24,908 nt of DNA from Chara braunii (lineage: Eukaryota > Streptophyta > Charophyceae > Charales > Characeae): the NCBI GenBank assembly GCA_003427395.1, contig BFEA01000238.1, positions 455,388 through 480,295 of the forward strand. The letters run 5' to 3'. Positions 1 to 9,768 of the stretch are shown here, one piece after another; position 1 is the first letter of the stretch, and each line of letters begins with the position of its first letter. Below the pieces are notes generated by a model. That model saw only the letters and a program-made list of their open reading frames with translations. It was not told the origin of the DNA and did no database searches. Made by a program: the position numbers and the translations under genes.

Positions 1-416
1 GTCACACACAACCAACCACAGGTCGTCGACGCAACCACCACACAATGTTTAACCGCACTGCAGGTTGCTACGCAAGTCGATGCAGGGAAAGCATCCCACG
101 AGTCGATCCTGAAAGCATCTCACGATGTTCATGAGAATCGAACGCGTGACCTCCCTCTTGGGAGGCAAACACTTAACCAAACAGCTAAGTGGACTGGGGT
201 GAAAGTTAAGCCCCAAGATGAGCACTTAACCCCACCCCAACACGGATTTCTCCGCGTCCTGGTGTACCCAGTCACACACAACCAACCACAGGTCGTCGAC
301 ACAACCACCACACAATGTTTAACCGCACTGCAGGTTGCTACGCAAGTCGATGCAGGGAAACTCACGAGTCGATCCTGAAAGCCTCTCACGACGAACGCGC
401 GAACTCCCTCTTGGGA
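1..416. repeat. 270-bp-period tandem duplication (one full, one truncated copy)
   Basis: The block beginning gtcacacacaaccaacca at 1 recurs at 271. Over the first 90 bases the copies differ at one position (31 versus 301). Beyond that they differ by short indels: copy 1 carries about ten extra bases near 126-138. Both copies reach the hairpin-like ctccctcttgggag, at about 150-163 and 403-416. Copy 1 then continues through 164-270, while copy 2 passes directly into LINE reverse-transcriptase sequence. Copy 1 touches the window edge, so more units may lie upstream. The unit is not convincingly coding. Confidence 0.9.
127..192 (-). other. tRNA-like internal pol III promoter (possible SINE head)
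   Basis: Read on the minus strand, 192-172 gives CTTAGCTGTTTGGTTAAG, close to a tRNA A box and D-loop. About 30 bases further on, 146-133 gives CGCGTTCGATTCTC, close to a B box and T-loop. Order and spacing match a tRNA gene. The acceptor and T stems do not pair well, so this is not a functional tRNA. It resembles the tRNA-derived head of a SINE. The second repeat copy lacks part of the B-box side. Confidence 0.4.
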
Positions 417-908
417 GTGGACTGGACTTTTTTGGATAAATGCATGACAAAAATGAATTTTGGTCCCGATTTTCGAAGATGGACTGCAATCCTCCACCGC
501 AATGCCACCACCCGGGTTCAAGTTAATGGGGTGTTAGCCCCGAAAATTCCTCTTCAAAGATCGGTCCGTCAAGGGGACCCTTTGGCCCCCTTTTTATTCA
601 TAATAGTGATGGAAGCATTGGCCACAAACCTTCGAACTAATAAAGACATCAAGAAACTCCGGGTCTCTTCCATCCCTGAGGAAGCGATCCCTATTTACTC
701 CATGTTCGCAAATGACTTAACAGTTATGGTGGATGCTTCCCCGGAGAATATGGAGGAGATCAGGAGGCTGATGGATAGGTTTACTGCAATATCGGACATG
801 ACTATTAACTGGGGAAACAAGACACTTGGTTGGTGGATCCATCACCAAGGGGTGCATCCCCCTGAGTTGCCACGGGTCAAATGGGTGTCGGATTGGGCAT
901 CATGTTAA
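417..908 (+). pseudogene. LINE reverse transcriptase core, partial and broken
   Basis: Frame 3 reads VDWTFLDKCM, then a segment with FRRW and RVQVNG, then the RT block SVRQGDPLAPFLF, all typical of plant LINE ORF2 proteins. The catalytic motif, normally F/Y-A-D-D, reads FAND at 705-716. The first catalytic aspartate codon is AAT, one G-to-A change from GAT. Homology fades near 830, where the frame is lost and the reading ends at 908; the protein continues in frame 2. The N-terminal palm and fingers are absent upstream of 417. With the altered active site this copy could not polymerise. Confidence 0.8.
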
Positions 909-1595
909 CAGCCATAGGCAAACCGACATCTAACGATGACTCTATTTTAAAACCCGCGCTTGAGAAAATTACCCAGTGGAATGACAAACACACATCGCTG
1001 ATGGGCAGCGCGCTGGCTATCAACAATGTGGTTTTGGCTTCACTGTGGTATAGGTCGGCAATATGGGCCCTGAGCAAGGAAGAAGAGGCAAGTGGCCGCG
1101 CTACTATGGAGCGGGGATAGCAGGCTCCCTAATGTCATTAATAGAGTGGCATGGTCAGCAGTCATTCAACCCAAGGAAAAAGGACTAGGGATTCTGGACC
1201 CCACTATACAAATTACAACATTGACTAGACAATGGATCAAGAGGCTTATATTTACCCCCCTCCTCATGTGGCGTGCCATGGCTTTGGAACAGATTGCACG
1301 ATTGGCCCCCCAGGAGGTGGATTCCCTGTCCTGGTTAGAGGACCGGTTCTGGACTATTCCACGATACTCTAAGACCCACGGGGAGTCTGATCGAAGAATG
1401 GCCAGAACGGACTTGACCAAGGACGATTTCTGGGTCAAGGCCCTGCGCGCATGGCGCCAACTCCCGCTGCCTGACAAAGGGTCACCAGATAGATGGGAAG
1501 AGGTAGCGAGACAGCCGCTTTCGGCAATATGTGTGTTACTGACTCAAATGGGAGGGTCTATTGTAGCTCTATCCCCCCTTGGAACTGTTGGGTGA
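881..1595 (+). pseudogene. LINE ORF2 post-RT (thumb/linker) region, frameshifted
   Basis: Frame 2 (881 to about 1100) reads KITQWNDKHTSLMGSALAIN, which resembles the LINE region after RT (the segment running into W..R.LS..GR.xLI). Frame 3 then continues from about 1092 with LLWSGDSRLPNVINRVAWS and KGLGILD, matching the common W...W..vc.PK..GGLGi pattern. The frames overlap where the junctions lie, so two small indels separate three pieces of one former ORF. Frame 3 remains coding-like to about 1500 and then passes back into frame 2. Assignment rests on motif order; the detailed family is not determined. Confidence 0.65.
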
Positions 1596-2742
1596 GAAGA
1601 GGTGTAACAAGAATCAGGGACATATGGGATAGGGACGAAAGACAATGGAAAACTGCTCAACAATTGAGGTCCACCCTGAAGTCTTGTCACCACATTGAAC
1701 AAAAGTTGGACCAATTGATCTTTTCTATTCCCTTGGACTGGGTGCGCATTTTGCGAAGGGGACCGAGACTCCGGAAAGGGGACTGGATTGCAATGACGAT
1801 GGATAGTGAGAATGTGGGTAGGGTGATGGAACTACGAGAGGATGAGGTGTGGGTAACCCTCTTCCACCGGGGATTGGATAATCGTCTTGCAAGGTATCTG
1901 CACGATGAGAAGAGAAGGTAGCCGAAGGCGGACTCGTTCAGAATTAGGATAGTGGGGGAACAAGAGGAATGGGTAGCTTTCCTCCCGGAAATCCCGCTTG
2001 CCAAACTCCCCATCGACCCGCTGGAATGACAATGGTGCCCGTCCGGCAAGATCAGATCTGGGAAAGTCAAGAAACTGTTCGATCTGTCTGTGAAAGTTAC
2101 ATACCGGTTTCTCAGGCCTCGGGTTGATCTTAGGAGCACCGTGCGGGAGGACTGGATGTCCCGGCTGAATGTGGGAAGGGACTGTCTCCGCCCCATCCAA
2201 AGGTTCACCGCCACAAAGGTCAGACCACCAAAGATGGCCTCCCTGCAATGGCAGATAGAACAACGCTGCCTCCCCACAAACGATTGGCTGATTGACCGAA
2301 CATATTTGGAACAAAAGGGTTTAGCCACACCATGGTGCATGTCCTGTCTGACAGTCTTTCCTGCCCGCAAGATCCCGAGACCATAGAGCACATTTTTCTA
2401 CAATGTCCAAGGGCGATCCTCACTTGGCGCCGGTGGGATAGGATTTGGAGGTCACTGGGTATAGAGTCTAAATGGCCATGGGACTGGAGAGTGCTTCTGT
2501 GTGAAACATGGCTACCCCCTACAAACAACATTTTTGAAGAAAATATGTTCAAGATCGGGAGGAGGGCCGTTATTTGGGCTCTTTGGAGGAAACGATGTAT
2601 ATCATGCATTGAAAAAGTAAGATTAGAGGACGGGGAAATGACCGAGCTAATCAAACAATATGTCCAGGATGAACTTACAATACAATGGCAGACAGTAAAA
2701 GCTAAACTGGATAGAACTCATACCAAAAAGGACATAACATAG
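1595..2742 (+). pseudogene. LINE ORF2 C-terminus with zinc-finger (zf-RVT-like) tail
   Basis: Frame 2 is coding-like from about 1590 to 2386 apart from stops at 1919-1921 (TAG) and 2027-2029 (TGA). Each stop is one C-to-T change from CAG or CGA. The end reads KMASLQWQIEQRCLPTNDWL and then WCMSC. After a frameshift near 2355-2385, frame 1 reads PETIEHIFLQCP followed by W-rich sequence. This is the CxxC...ET..H.F..C pattern of the zinc-binding domain at the end of plant LINE ORF2 proteins. The TAG-terminated frame ends at 2742. The domain is thought to bind element RNA or target DNA. Confidence 0.7.
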
Positions 2743-3778
2743 GCTATTGAGCAATTCTCAAGGGATTGGTTGGGAAGTGACCAAGGGGGTAGAGTAGCTT
2801 ATGTTCGCTGGGAAGGAGGCAGTCTCCCAGAATGTGGAGAGGAGGAGGATAATATGAGACGAGACTACAACATCTGCTTTCAAGACTGGACAAAGGTGGA
2901 TGCAGCAATACCGATGTGCTCCCCCTTGGACTTCCCTTACCCCTTCCCGCCTCATGGTCTATCAATGGTGGATCTCCAGTGGTATGGACTACAATGAGGG
3001 GGAGATAGGCACAGCGAAGATTGCAACTGCAGGAAGAAGGGGGCTGGATGGTCATATAGTTTTGGAGGCGTCAAAAATATTCAGTGGCTATTGCACAAAG
3101 CTGCCAGCAGCTATGGAATGGCACAGAGGGAGCGATAGTGGGGGATAGGATGGAAAAGGTTCTCTCACCAGCAACCTGCACAGTCAATCCTCTGGAGTAT
3201 GGAGTAATCAATGCTGGTGATGATCTGACTCCCTATTCTGAATGCCTTTCTCCCTCCTGGTGCTGCAAGGGTTGGTTGGTAGATGATGAGGGTTTTAGAG
3301 TGGGGATTCGTCTTTGGATAGTGTGCCTATGTGGCAGTTCAGCTGACTGCTTATGTCGTCAGAAGAACGGACACGTGGCATGCATGCCAAATATGAGTTC
3401 TGGCTGTTTCTGTGGTAATTGACTTCTTTACTTCCTATTCTGAATGCCTCTTCTCCTTGTGGCGCTGCAAGGACTTGTCAGTTGACGATGAGGGTTTCAG
3501 AGTGGAATTTGACTTTGACGGCGATGAGCAGTTAATCCCCTCCGTTGAGGGCAATCAATGCTGCTCATCAGGTAAAAGAGTGTACCTGTGTGTCGGTTCG
3601 GTTGATCACACATTAACATGAATTCGGGGTGCTTACAGATTACCCGATTATAAATGTTGAGGGACGCTGGACCCGATTTCCAGCGGTTGCTCCCCACCAA
3701 TAGATGGAGCCTCCCCGAGCATGTTAGTGGTGTCTGCTCTTATCAGCACCCCTAGCATTCACTCGGGTTGTTTTCTCC
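2743..3778 (+). other. LINE 3' untranslated region
   Basis: About 1 kb lies between the last ORF2 stop and the A-rich tail. It has short open frames but no recognisable protein. It contains an imperfect direct repeat (3231-3305 and 3431-3505) listed separately. Confidence 0.55.
3231..3505 (+). repeat. Imperfect direct repeat, about 200-bp offset, in LINE 3' region
   Basis: ctattctgaatgcc followed by a pyrimidine-rich stretch, ctgcaagg, and gatgagggttt...agagtgg occurs at 3231-3305 and again at 3431-3505. The copies share about 70 bp with scattered mismatches. Sequence between them is unrelated by eye, so this is probably an old tandem duplication of about 200 bp. Confidence 0.75.
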
Positions 3779-3804
3779 AAAAAAAAATATAATAAAAAAA
3801 AAAA
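3779..3804 (+). other. A-rich tail marking LINE 3' end
   Basis: Nine A residues (3779-3787), a short tataat spacer, then eleven A residues (3794-3804), directly after the LINE 3' region. Interrupted poly(A) is the normal 3' terminus of a retrotransposed LINE. Confidence 0.7.
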
Positions 3805-4064
3805 TGATGCTGAAATCTCCCGATTAAAGTTCATAGAATTATTTAACTAAATATTGTGATTAAATGTTTTTTTTAACTTTATTCGATTTTATTTTTGCAA
3901 ATTTAGTGTATTCTTTAATTAAATATTTATTTTTTGCCAAATTAAAATTTTATTTAATTGTCTTACTTTCATGATCAAAATTCACTTAATTAAAATAATT
4001 AAATATTTAATTTAAAATTTTCAAAAAATCAATTTTTTTTGTGGGGGGAAAAAAAAATTCTTGA
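3805..4064. other. AT-rich spacer without genes
   Basis: Dominated by T-runs and repeated aattaaat/tttaatt words, in sharp contrast to the GC-rich DNA on both sides. No ORF, RNA gene or terminal inverted repeat is visible. It may be original host sequence into which the LINE and element A inserted. Confidence 0.7.
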
Positions 4065-4149
4065 TTAAGTGTCAGGTCCGAGGTCAGGGCAGAAGGGACT
4101 GTCTGTGCAGTTGCTTGCCTCCCTCCCTTCCTCCCACCCCTACCTTCTC

Positions 4150-4210
4150 TCCCCTCCTGTCGGTTTTGCGGACTTCAGCCTCCGGCCACGTTAGCATTGG
4201 GCCATTTTCA
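4150..4210 (+). other. Possible remnant of 5' LTR end of element A
   Basis: The segment gtcggttttgcgga near 4160 matches ggttggttttggggat in the 3' LTR of A. The cacgtta...ttttca ending at 4210 resembles the last bases of the element C LTR (CACGTTA...CCTCA). It sits where the 5' LTR should end, just before a primer-site-like motif. The match is short and made by eye; the rest of the 5' LTR cannot be seen. Confidence 0.35.
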
Positions 4211-4214
4211 GCAG

Positions 4215-4233
4215 TGATATGTCAGCAGCAACG
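4215..4233 (+). promoter_or_regulatory. Degenerate primer-binding-site-like motif
   Basis: gatatgtcagcagcaacgc lies five bases after the proposed 5' LTR end. It resembles the initiator-Met tRNA primer site common in plant LTR elements (tggtatcagagc) with an extra g and a few mismatches. Position supports the call; identity is weak. Confidence 0.3.
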
Positions 4234-4251
4234 CGGAGCCAGGAATGCTAG

Positions 4252-5976
4252 ATGCGCCGCAGTCAACGACTTGCTGAGCGCGGATCCAAGGGAACTAAGC
4301 CCCAACAGGGACTCAAGACACCTCAGATCCTGCGGAAACGACGCACGGCCATGGCCGATGCCGACGACGCCAATACGCAAGACAGCCCCAAGAGGCCGAT
4401 TACTCCTCCAATGCAAGGTCAGCAGGCAGACAAAACACAACTAGCGTTTCTCGAACGTCTCAAGCTATAGACGGAGACTACTGCAGCTGAACTTCGCAAA
4501 TGGGAACAAGCAGAAGCCGCCCGCCAGCAGGCGACTCGACGCCAGTTGGCAGAGGCCGAGGCAGCGCGTCAGCGAGCCGCAGCAGAAGCTGCAGCAGCCG
4601 CAAAGTTACAGCAACAACAGATCGAGACAAGTCAGAATCAAGTTCGTTACCAGACCACAATGGAGCTCACAAACGAAAAATCTACATACCGCAGGTTACT
4701 TCGACAACAACACTTTCAAGCAACTGAAGAACAGGAGAACCCGACCGAGGAAGAGAGAAGCAAGGAGGTCATAGCAGTATTGATGGAAAATCTGTTGTAC
4801 ACGTGCAATTGGCAGCAACGCGAACTGATGGCCATGCGGCAGATCTTCATCCGCTACGAAGGAACTTTTCGGACGCTGGAACAGAAGATCGCTGCCTTGC
4901 AGGCCGCCCATAGTCACAAGCAGACCATCAACGATCAGCTGCAGACCAACGTCAGCACAGGGTTGGCACGACTATTTGCAGTTGAGTCAACGGGCAGTGC
5001 AGTTTCAGACTGTAGCCCAACTTTGGCCACTCAAGCCAAGCAACTCGAAGAACGGATCAACCACGTAGTAGCATCCCTTGGCGACATCAACAAGTTTGTC
5101 GGGACGTCAACAGTCAGCAATCAGCTGCAGACGCTCAGCGACCACGTTCAACAACGACCGACCGCAGCCATCAAGGAATGGAAAATGCCGAACTTCAAGA
5201 TTGAGAAATTCGACGACTACCACAAGACCGATTCGTTGCAATGGTGGATGGCAATCAACACGGAGGCGGACGTACATCACGTCCCACCCGAGCGGCGGAT
5301 TGACGCGCTCTACCTCCAGCTCATCGGGGGGGCACAAGCATTCATGATTCGTATGGCCATCACGATGGAGTGCAGCATCGCCACCCTCCACACCAAGGTA
5401 TATTGGGAGGACTTCGAGAAGAAATGGACGACCCGGTTCATGGTCAATAACGAGAAACGCCACAAGTTGAACAAGATCTTCCGCATGTTTCAAGGCCAGC
5501 AACCATCACGGGAATGGCTGACGGAGTGGCAAAGACTCGTCGCCACCTCGGAGTTGAACCTGCCGTTCGACTCAATCTGGGCCGAGTTCTTCGCCCGATC
5601 TTGCGATGCCTTGACAGCTGCCCTTGGCAGCGAATTTCAGTATGAGACCTTCGATGCGATGATCACAAAGGCAAAGGAACTCATACAAGGTAACCGGCGA
5701 GCGGCCAATGAGGATCGCCAACAACCTGGTTACGTGGAGAAAAGCAAAGGTCACCGAACGCCGCAAGTAGCAGCGATCCAGCGAGGATCTGGTGAGGACC
5801 ACAAAGCCGCTTCAACATCAAGTGATGGAGATGTGGCGGCAGCGATACCACTGAAACGCTCAAGACCCTGTGGGGGAAAACAAAAGGCGAAAACAGCGTC
5901 GGCGGATGGAGCGAGACAGTCACCATGGACAAAGTTCGAGATCACCGAAGACATGTTCAAGTTACGACAGAAATGA
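4252..5976 (+). pseudogene. gag: Element A gag (capsid) with nonsense codon
   Basis: Frame 1 opens with ATG at 4252 (MRRSQRLAERGSKG). It is interrupted by TAG at 4468-4470 and then runs open to TGA at 5974-5976, about 574 codons in all. Residues after the TAG form an Ala/Gln/Glu-rich stretch (AEAEAARQRAAAEAAAAA) likely to be coiled coil. From about 5191 the capsid-type region begins (FKIEKFDDY...LQWWMAINTEAD...FEKKWTTRF), matching the retrotransposon gag family that forms the cytoplasmic particle. There is no CCHC knuckle inside this span; a degenerate one follows the TGA. The 4252 start is preferred over later ATGs because the same frame continues directly beyond the TAG. Confidence 0.75.
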
Positions 5977-6072
5977 GGGTGTTTTTTATGGTGCAACAGC
6001 ACCAAACACATCGCTAGTACGAGCCCAGACAAGGACAAAGAAAATGTCAAGCGTCCAGGCTCGGGAAACTAA
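5977..6072 (+). pseudogene. Degenerate zinc knuckle remnant linking gag to pol (element A)
   Basis: In the gag frame, immediately after the TGA at 5974, the sequence reads GCFLWCNSTKHIASTSPDK. This resembles a retroviral C-x2-C-x4-H-x4-C knuckle, but it has one extra residue between the first two cysteines and serine in place of the last cysteine. The frame stops again at TAA 6070-6072 and then continues into pol in the same frame. Hence gag, knuckle and pol were once one polyprotein. Confidence 0.55.
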
Positions 6073-7080
6073 GCACCGCGGGAAGTGCAACAACTTTCCA
6101 GTCCGCCGGACTCGGCTGCCTTGCTAGTAGTCTCTCTCACGTCTGGGGATCCCGCGGTAGTCGCAAATTCGCGGATTGACTTCGAGAAATATGCTGTCCA
6201 GCTGGTCCCGCCGTTGAACCAGCCTCTCCACGTGCAAGATTCAAGCCCATGCTCGGTGTTACCGTCGTCGACCAACGAACCGGTTGCTTCGCCAGCCCTT
6301 CTATCCAAGGATCCGTCAACTTGGGCGAGTCTTGAGGAACTCGACCCGTTGACGATTGAGGACTTCCAATGGTTGCCTCTTCCCTCCACCGGTTCTTTGC
6401 CAACACCGCATTGCAACGCCCTCATGGCACATTTGCGCGAATACTTGCACGTTGCAGTACCACCTCCGTCGATGGATGACGGAGTAGCGGTTGTTGACCT
6501 TCGCAACTACCTTGTGAAGATCGACCACGAGCACGCAACGCGACGGTACGTCGACATCGACGCGCCGCTCCTCTACATCCGCATTCAGATCGGAAAGGCG
6601 ACCTGCAGTGCCTTGATCGATTGTGGAGCCACTCGCAACTATATCAGCCAAGACTTTATGGCACGCGCCGGGCTTGGCCCGCGCGTTCGAAGGAAAAGTC
6701 AGACTATGCACGTCACGTTGGCCGATGGTCACACGCAAAAGTCAATCGACCGTTGTGCTGACTCTGTGCCCGTGTACTTTGCCCCACTAGCATGCGAGGC
6801 CGTGCCATTTGACATCTTGGACACTAAGTTTGATATGATCTTAGGCATGTCGTGGCTGCAAAGCGAAGACCATCCGGTAAACTTTTTCCCACGCACCGTT
6901 CACGTTCGTGATCGGCGTGGCGAACTAGTCCCATGCACGGTGCCGCTTCCTCATCCTTCGATTGGTTGTCACGTGGTCTCTGCGGCGAGCATTCGCCAAT
7001 CCATCAGCCGACACGACATCGAGGAGATGGGCATTTGTTTTCTTCACGCCCTCCCACCCGTTGACCAGCCCAAGACGGAC
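6073..7080 (+). pseudogene. pol: Element A aspartic protease region of pol
   Basis: Frame 1 carries the retropepsin signature ALIDCGATRNYIS, with catalytic Asp at codon 6619-6621. FDMILGMSWL follows downstream, corresponding to the conserved ILG motif near the second half of the fold. A cysteine replaces the usual Ser/Thr after the catalytic Asp; this DCGA variant also occurs in element C and is common in plant gypsy proteases, so it is not evidence of loss. The protease would cleave the gag-pol polyprotein. Upstream (6085 to about 6580) is a less conserved linker also present in element C (PHCN.LMA.LR.YLH). No stop falls within this segment. Confidence 0.8.
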
Positions 7081-7850
7081 ACATCGGACCCACGCATCAT
7101 TGAGCTTTTGGACAGCTATGAGGACGTCTTCCAAGCTCCTGCCGGAGTAGTACCGGATCGGCCCATACGCCACGGGATCACTCTTGAGGACGGCGCCATA
7201 CCTCCGCGCGGATGCGTTTACCGAATGAGCGAAGAGGAGCTTCAAGTGCTTCGGGCACAACTAGACGACCTCTTGCCCAAGGGCTGGATTCGCCCTAGCT
7301 GTTCGTCATACGGTGTTCCCGTTCTCTTCGTCCGGAAGAAGAACAAGGACCTTCGTTTGTGTATCGACTATCGGAAACTTAACGCGCAAACGATCAAGAA
7401 CGCCGCTCTCTCCCGCGGATCAATGATCTCCTCGAGCGACTAGGCGGCGCCAAACACTTCTCGAAGTTGGACCTCAAATCAGGCTATCACCAGATCAAGA
7501 TCCAGCCAAGCGGTCGGTACAAGACCGCGTTCAAGACACAGTATGGGCACTTTGAGTGGATCGTCATGCCATTTGGTCTCACCAATGCCCCGGCTACCTT
7601 CCAAGCAGCTATGACGACGAAATTCCACGACCTGCTCGACCACCGTACTCATTTACCTTGATGACATCTTGGTTTATAGCCGGTCGTTGGATGAGCACCT
7701 TTGCGTTGTATTGGAGGGGCTCCGTATCGCCAAGTACAAGGTGAACCACGACAAGTGCGAGTTTGCCCAGCAAGAGCTGGAGTATTTGGGCCATTATGTT
7801 ATGCCGCAAGGCATTCGTCCGCTCGCGGACAAAGTACAAGCCATCTAAGA
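7081..7850 (+). pseudogene. pol: Element A reverse transcriptase, two frameshifts and one stop
   Basis: RT blocks appear in order: [34 protein letters not shown], then after a frameshift near 7405-7415 [12 protein letters not shown] and [11 protein letters not shown] in frame 3. After a second shift near 7640-7646 the catalytic YLDD motif appears at 7654-7665, back in frame 1. The two indels cancel. TAA at 7846-7848 interrupts the thumb region before DWPD. The catalytic aspartates are intact. Element C has the same segment without these indels, which helps locate them. The enzyme would copy element RNA into DNA in the capsid. Confidence 0.85.
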
Positions 7851-8430
7851 TTGGCCGGACCTCTCGAGTACTACCGACGTCCGCTCCTTTCTCGGCTTAG
7901 CATCATACTACATGCGCTTTGTCAAAAGCTTCCAACGGATCGCTGCACCATTGACGCGACTTCAGTCCCCCTTGGTGCCCTTCGAGTTCAACGACGAAGC
8001 CCGACACGCGTTCCTTACGATGAAGACGGCCTTGCTTCAAGCTCCCGTCTTGAGCATCTATGACCCGACCTTGCCAACCAAAGTGACTATGGATGCTTCC
8101 GTCTACAACATTGGCGCGGTTTTGGAACAACATGACGACACAGACTGGCATCCGGTTGAGTACTCAAGCCAAAAGGTGCCGCCCATAAATTCCCTGGATG
8201 ATGCGAGCAAGAAGGAACTGCTAGCTAAGCGTTGGCATCACTTTCTCCTCGGACGTCGACGATTCACGTCGACAACAGACAACAATCCGTTGACTTATTA
8301 CAATACGCAAGACACAATGAGCAGCACGATTGGTCGCTGGATGTATTTCATTGACCAGTTCAACTTCACCTCCAAGCATATTCCGGGCCCCTCAAACAAG
8401 GCAGCGAATGCTCTCTTGCGAAGACCCGAT
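7851..8430 (+). pseudogene. pol: Element A RNase H domain with small deletion
   Basis: Frame 1 reads TMDASVYNIGAVL (catalytic Asp), HPVEYSSQKV, KKELLA (Glu), TDNNPLTYY (Asp) and IPGPSN, the standard gypsy RNase H landmarks. Compared with element C, five residues are missing between KKELLA and KRW (about 8226), an in-frame 15-bp deletion in the helix after the catalytic Glu. The catalytic residues remain. This domain would degrade the RNA strand during reverse transcription. Confidence 0.8.
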
Positions 8431-9768
8431 CTTTGCGCCTTGGTGCACTCCACATTCGGCCTCGACGAGGACCTGCAACAACATTTTGTAAACGACTACA
8501 AGTTGGATTCGGGATTCTCCACACTCTACGCGGACTTACCATCGGATCACCCGCCGGCAAGCAATTATCGCATCGTCGATGGCTACTTGCTTCTCCATAC
8601 GCGAGGCAAGGACTTGTTGTGTGTTCCCCAAAACCGCATCTTGCGCACTCGCCTCCTTGGCAAATACCACGATTCGCAGCTGGCGGGACACCTTGGTGTC
8701 GCACGCACACTTGCACGACTGCGCCAGCGATTCCACTCGTCAGACATCACCGACGACGTCAACCGGTACATTCAGTCATGTGTAGTTTGCCACCAAAACA
8801 AAGGGCGCCATCAGCTCCCGTACGGTGAACTGAAACCATTACCGATTCCTCGGGAACCAAGTCTCTCCATTGCCATGGATGTGACCGGTCCTTTCCCTCG
8901 CAATCGCCTTGGCCATGATGGTATTCTCACGGTCGTCGACCGTTTGAGAAAGTACACTCGATTTCTTTCGTGCAAGCATCATGCGACGGCTCCCGAGCTA
9001 GCACGACTTTTGCATACCGGTTGGTTTTGCAGCCACGGCATCCCGAAAGACATCGTCAATGACCGCAACACTCGTTTCATGTCAGCCTTTTGGACAACAC
9101 TCATGGTGGAATCCGACACCAGCATGGAACCAAGTTCCGCACGGCATCCTCAAACGGATGGGCAAACGGAACGTGCGCACCAGACTGCGCAGATGATGCT
9201 CCGCACACTCATCCGCCCGGGTCGGACAGACTCGGTTGAACGCCTTCCCGACATCGAGTTCACCTACAACACTTCGGAGCACCCAGCGATCGGCGTGACT
9301 CCATTTGAGTTGCATCACGGTGGACGGAAAGGCCGCATCTTCGCAGACATTTTGCTTCCACGGGCTGCCGATATCGACGTCGCTTGCTCCCCCGCTTCTA
9401 CACGGAAGTACAGAGATCTGCTGGCCAAAGCCCGCACAAATATGCAAAAGGCTCAGGTCCGCATGCAGCAGCAAGCGAACCGGCGTCGCATCCCATGTCC
9501 AATCTGCGCCGGCGACCTTGTTTTGGTCACCTCCGAGGAATTCGCACTCGAGCAGCATGTCTCAAGCAAGCTCCTCCCTAAGTGGTTTGGGCCATGGAAG
9601 GTCACTTCAGCAGCTGGCGACGACCCCGCGGGTCCCTCTTTCGTGATCGAGATTCCCCCGCATTTTACGGTCCACCCAGTGCTTCACGCTTCGAAGTTGG
9701 CAGTCTACACTACAGCCTCCCCAACGGACTTTCCGGGCAGACTGTCACAAGACCCCCCTTCAATGGAC
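8431..9768 (+). pseudogene. pol: Element A integrase (zinc-binding and D,D-35-E core)
   Basis: The N-terminal H2C2 zinc-binding region is visible (YHDSQLAGHLG ... CVVCHQ, about 8665-8805). The catalytic core follows with Asp in AMDVTGPF (8878-8880), Asp in VNDRNTRF (9061-9063) and Glu in TDGQTERAHQ (9169-9171). The second Asp and the Glu are 35 residues apart, the canonical spacing. The C-terminal region (LLPKWFGPWKV ... VHPVLHASKL) matches the gypsy GPY/F-type module. No stop occurs in this domain. The true protein diverges at 9768, where the inserted repeats begin; the open frame that continues to 10470 is read-through of GC-rich repeats. Confidence 0.85.

Larger units (their letters stand above)
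417..3804 (+). mobile_element. 5'-truncated non-LTR retrotransposon (LINE), degenerate
   Basis: The element begins inside the reverse transcriptase domain, so the endonuclease ORF and the N-terminal part of RT are missing. It continues through the RT thumb and a C-terminal zinc-finger tail to about 2742, then roughly 1 kb of non-coding 3' sequence, and ends in an A-rich tract at 3779-3804. 5' truncation with a 3' A-rich tail is the usual signature of target-primed reverse transcription. At least four frameshifts and two in-frame stops show it is dead. No target-site duplication could be recognised, because the 5' side is the tandem repeat. Confidence 0.8.

Noticed and set aside
127-192. Functional tRNA gene
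   Set aside because: A and B boxes are recognisable but acceptor and T stems do not pair; called only as a tRNA-like promoter.
3084-3621. Cysteine-rich open frames in the LINE 3' region
   Set aside because: They overlap a duplicated non-coding segment, lack any family motif and follow the ORF2 stop.
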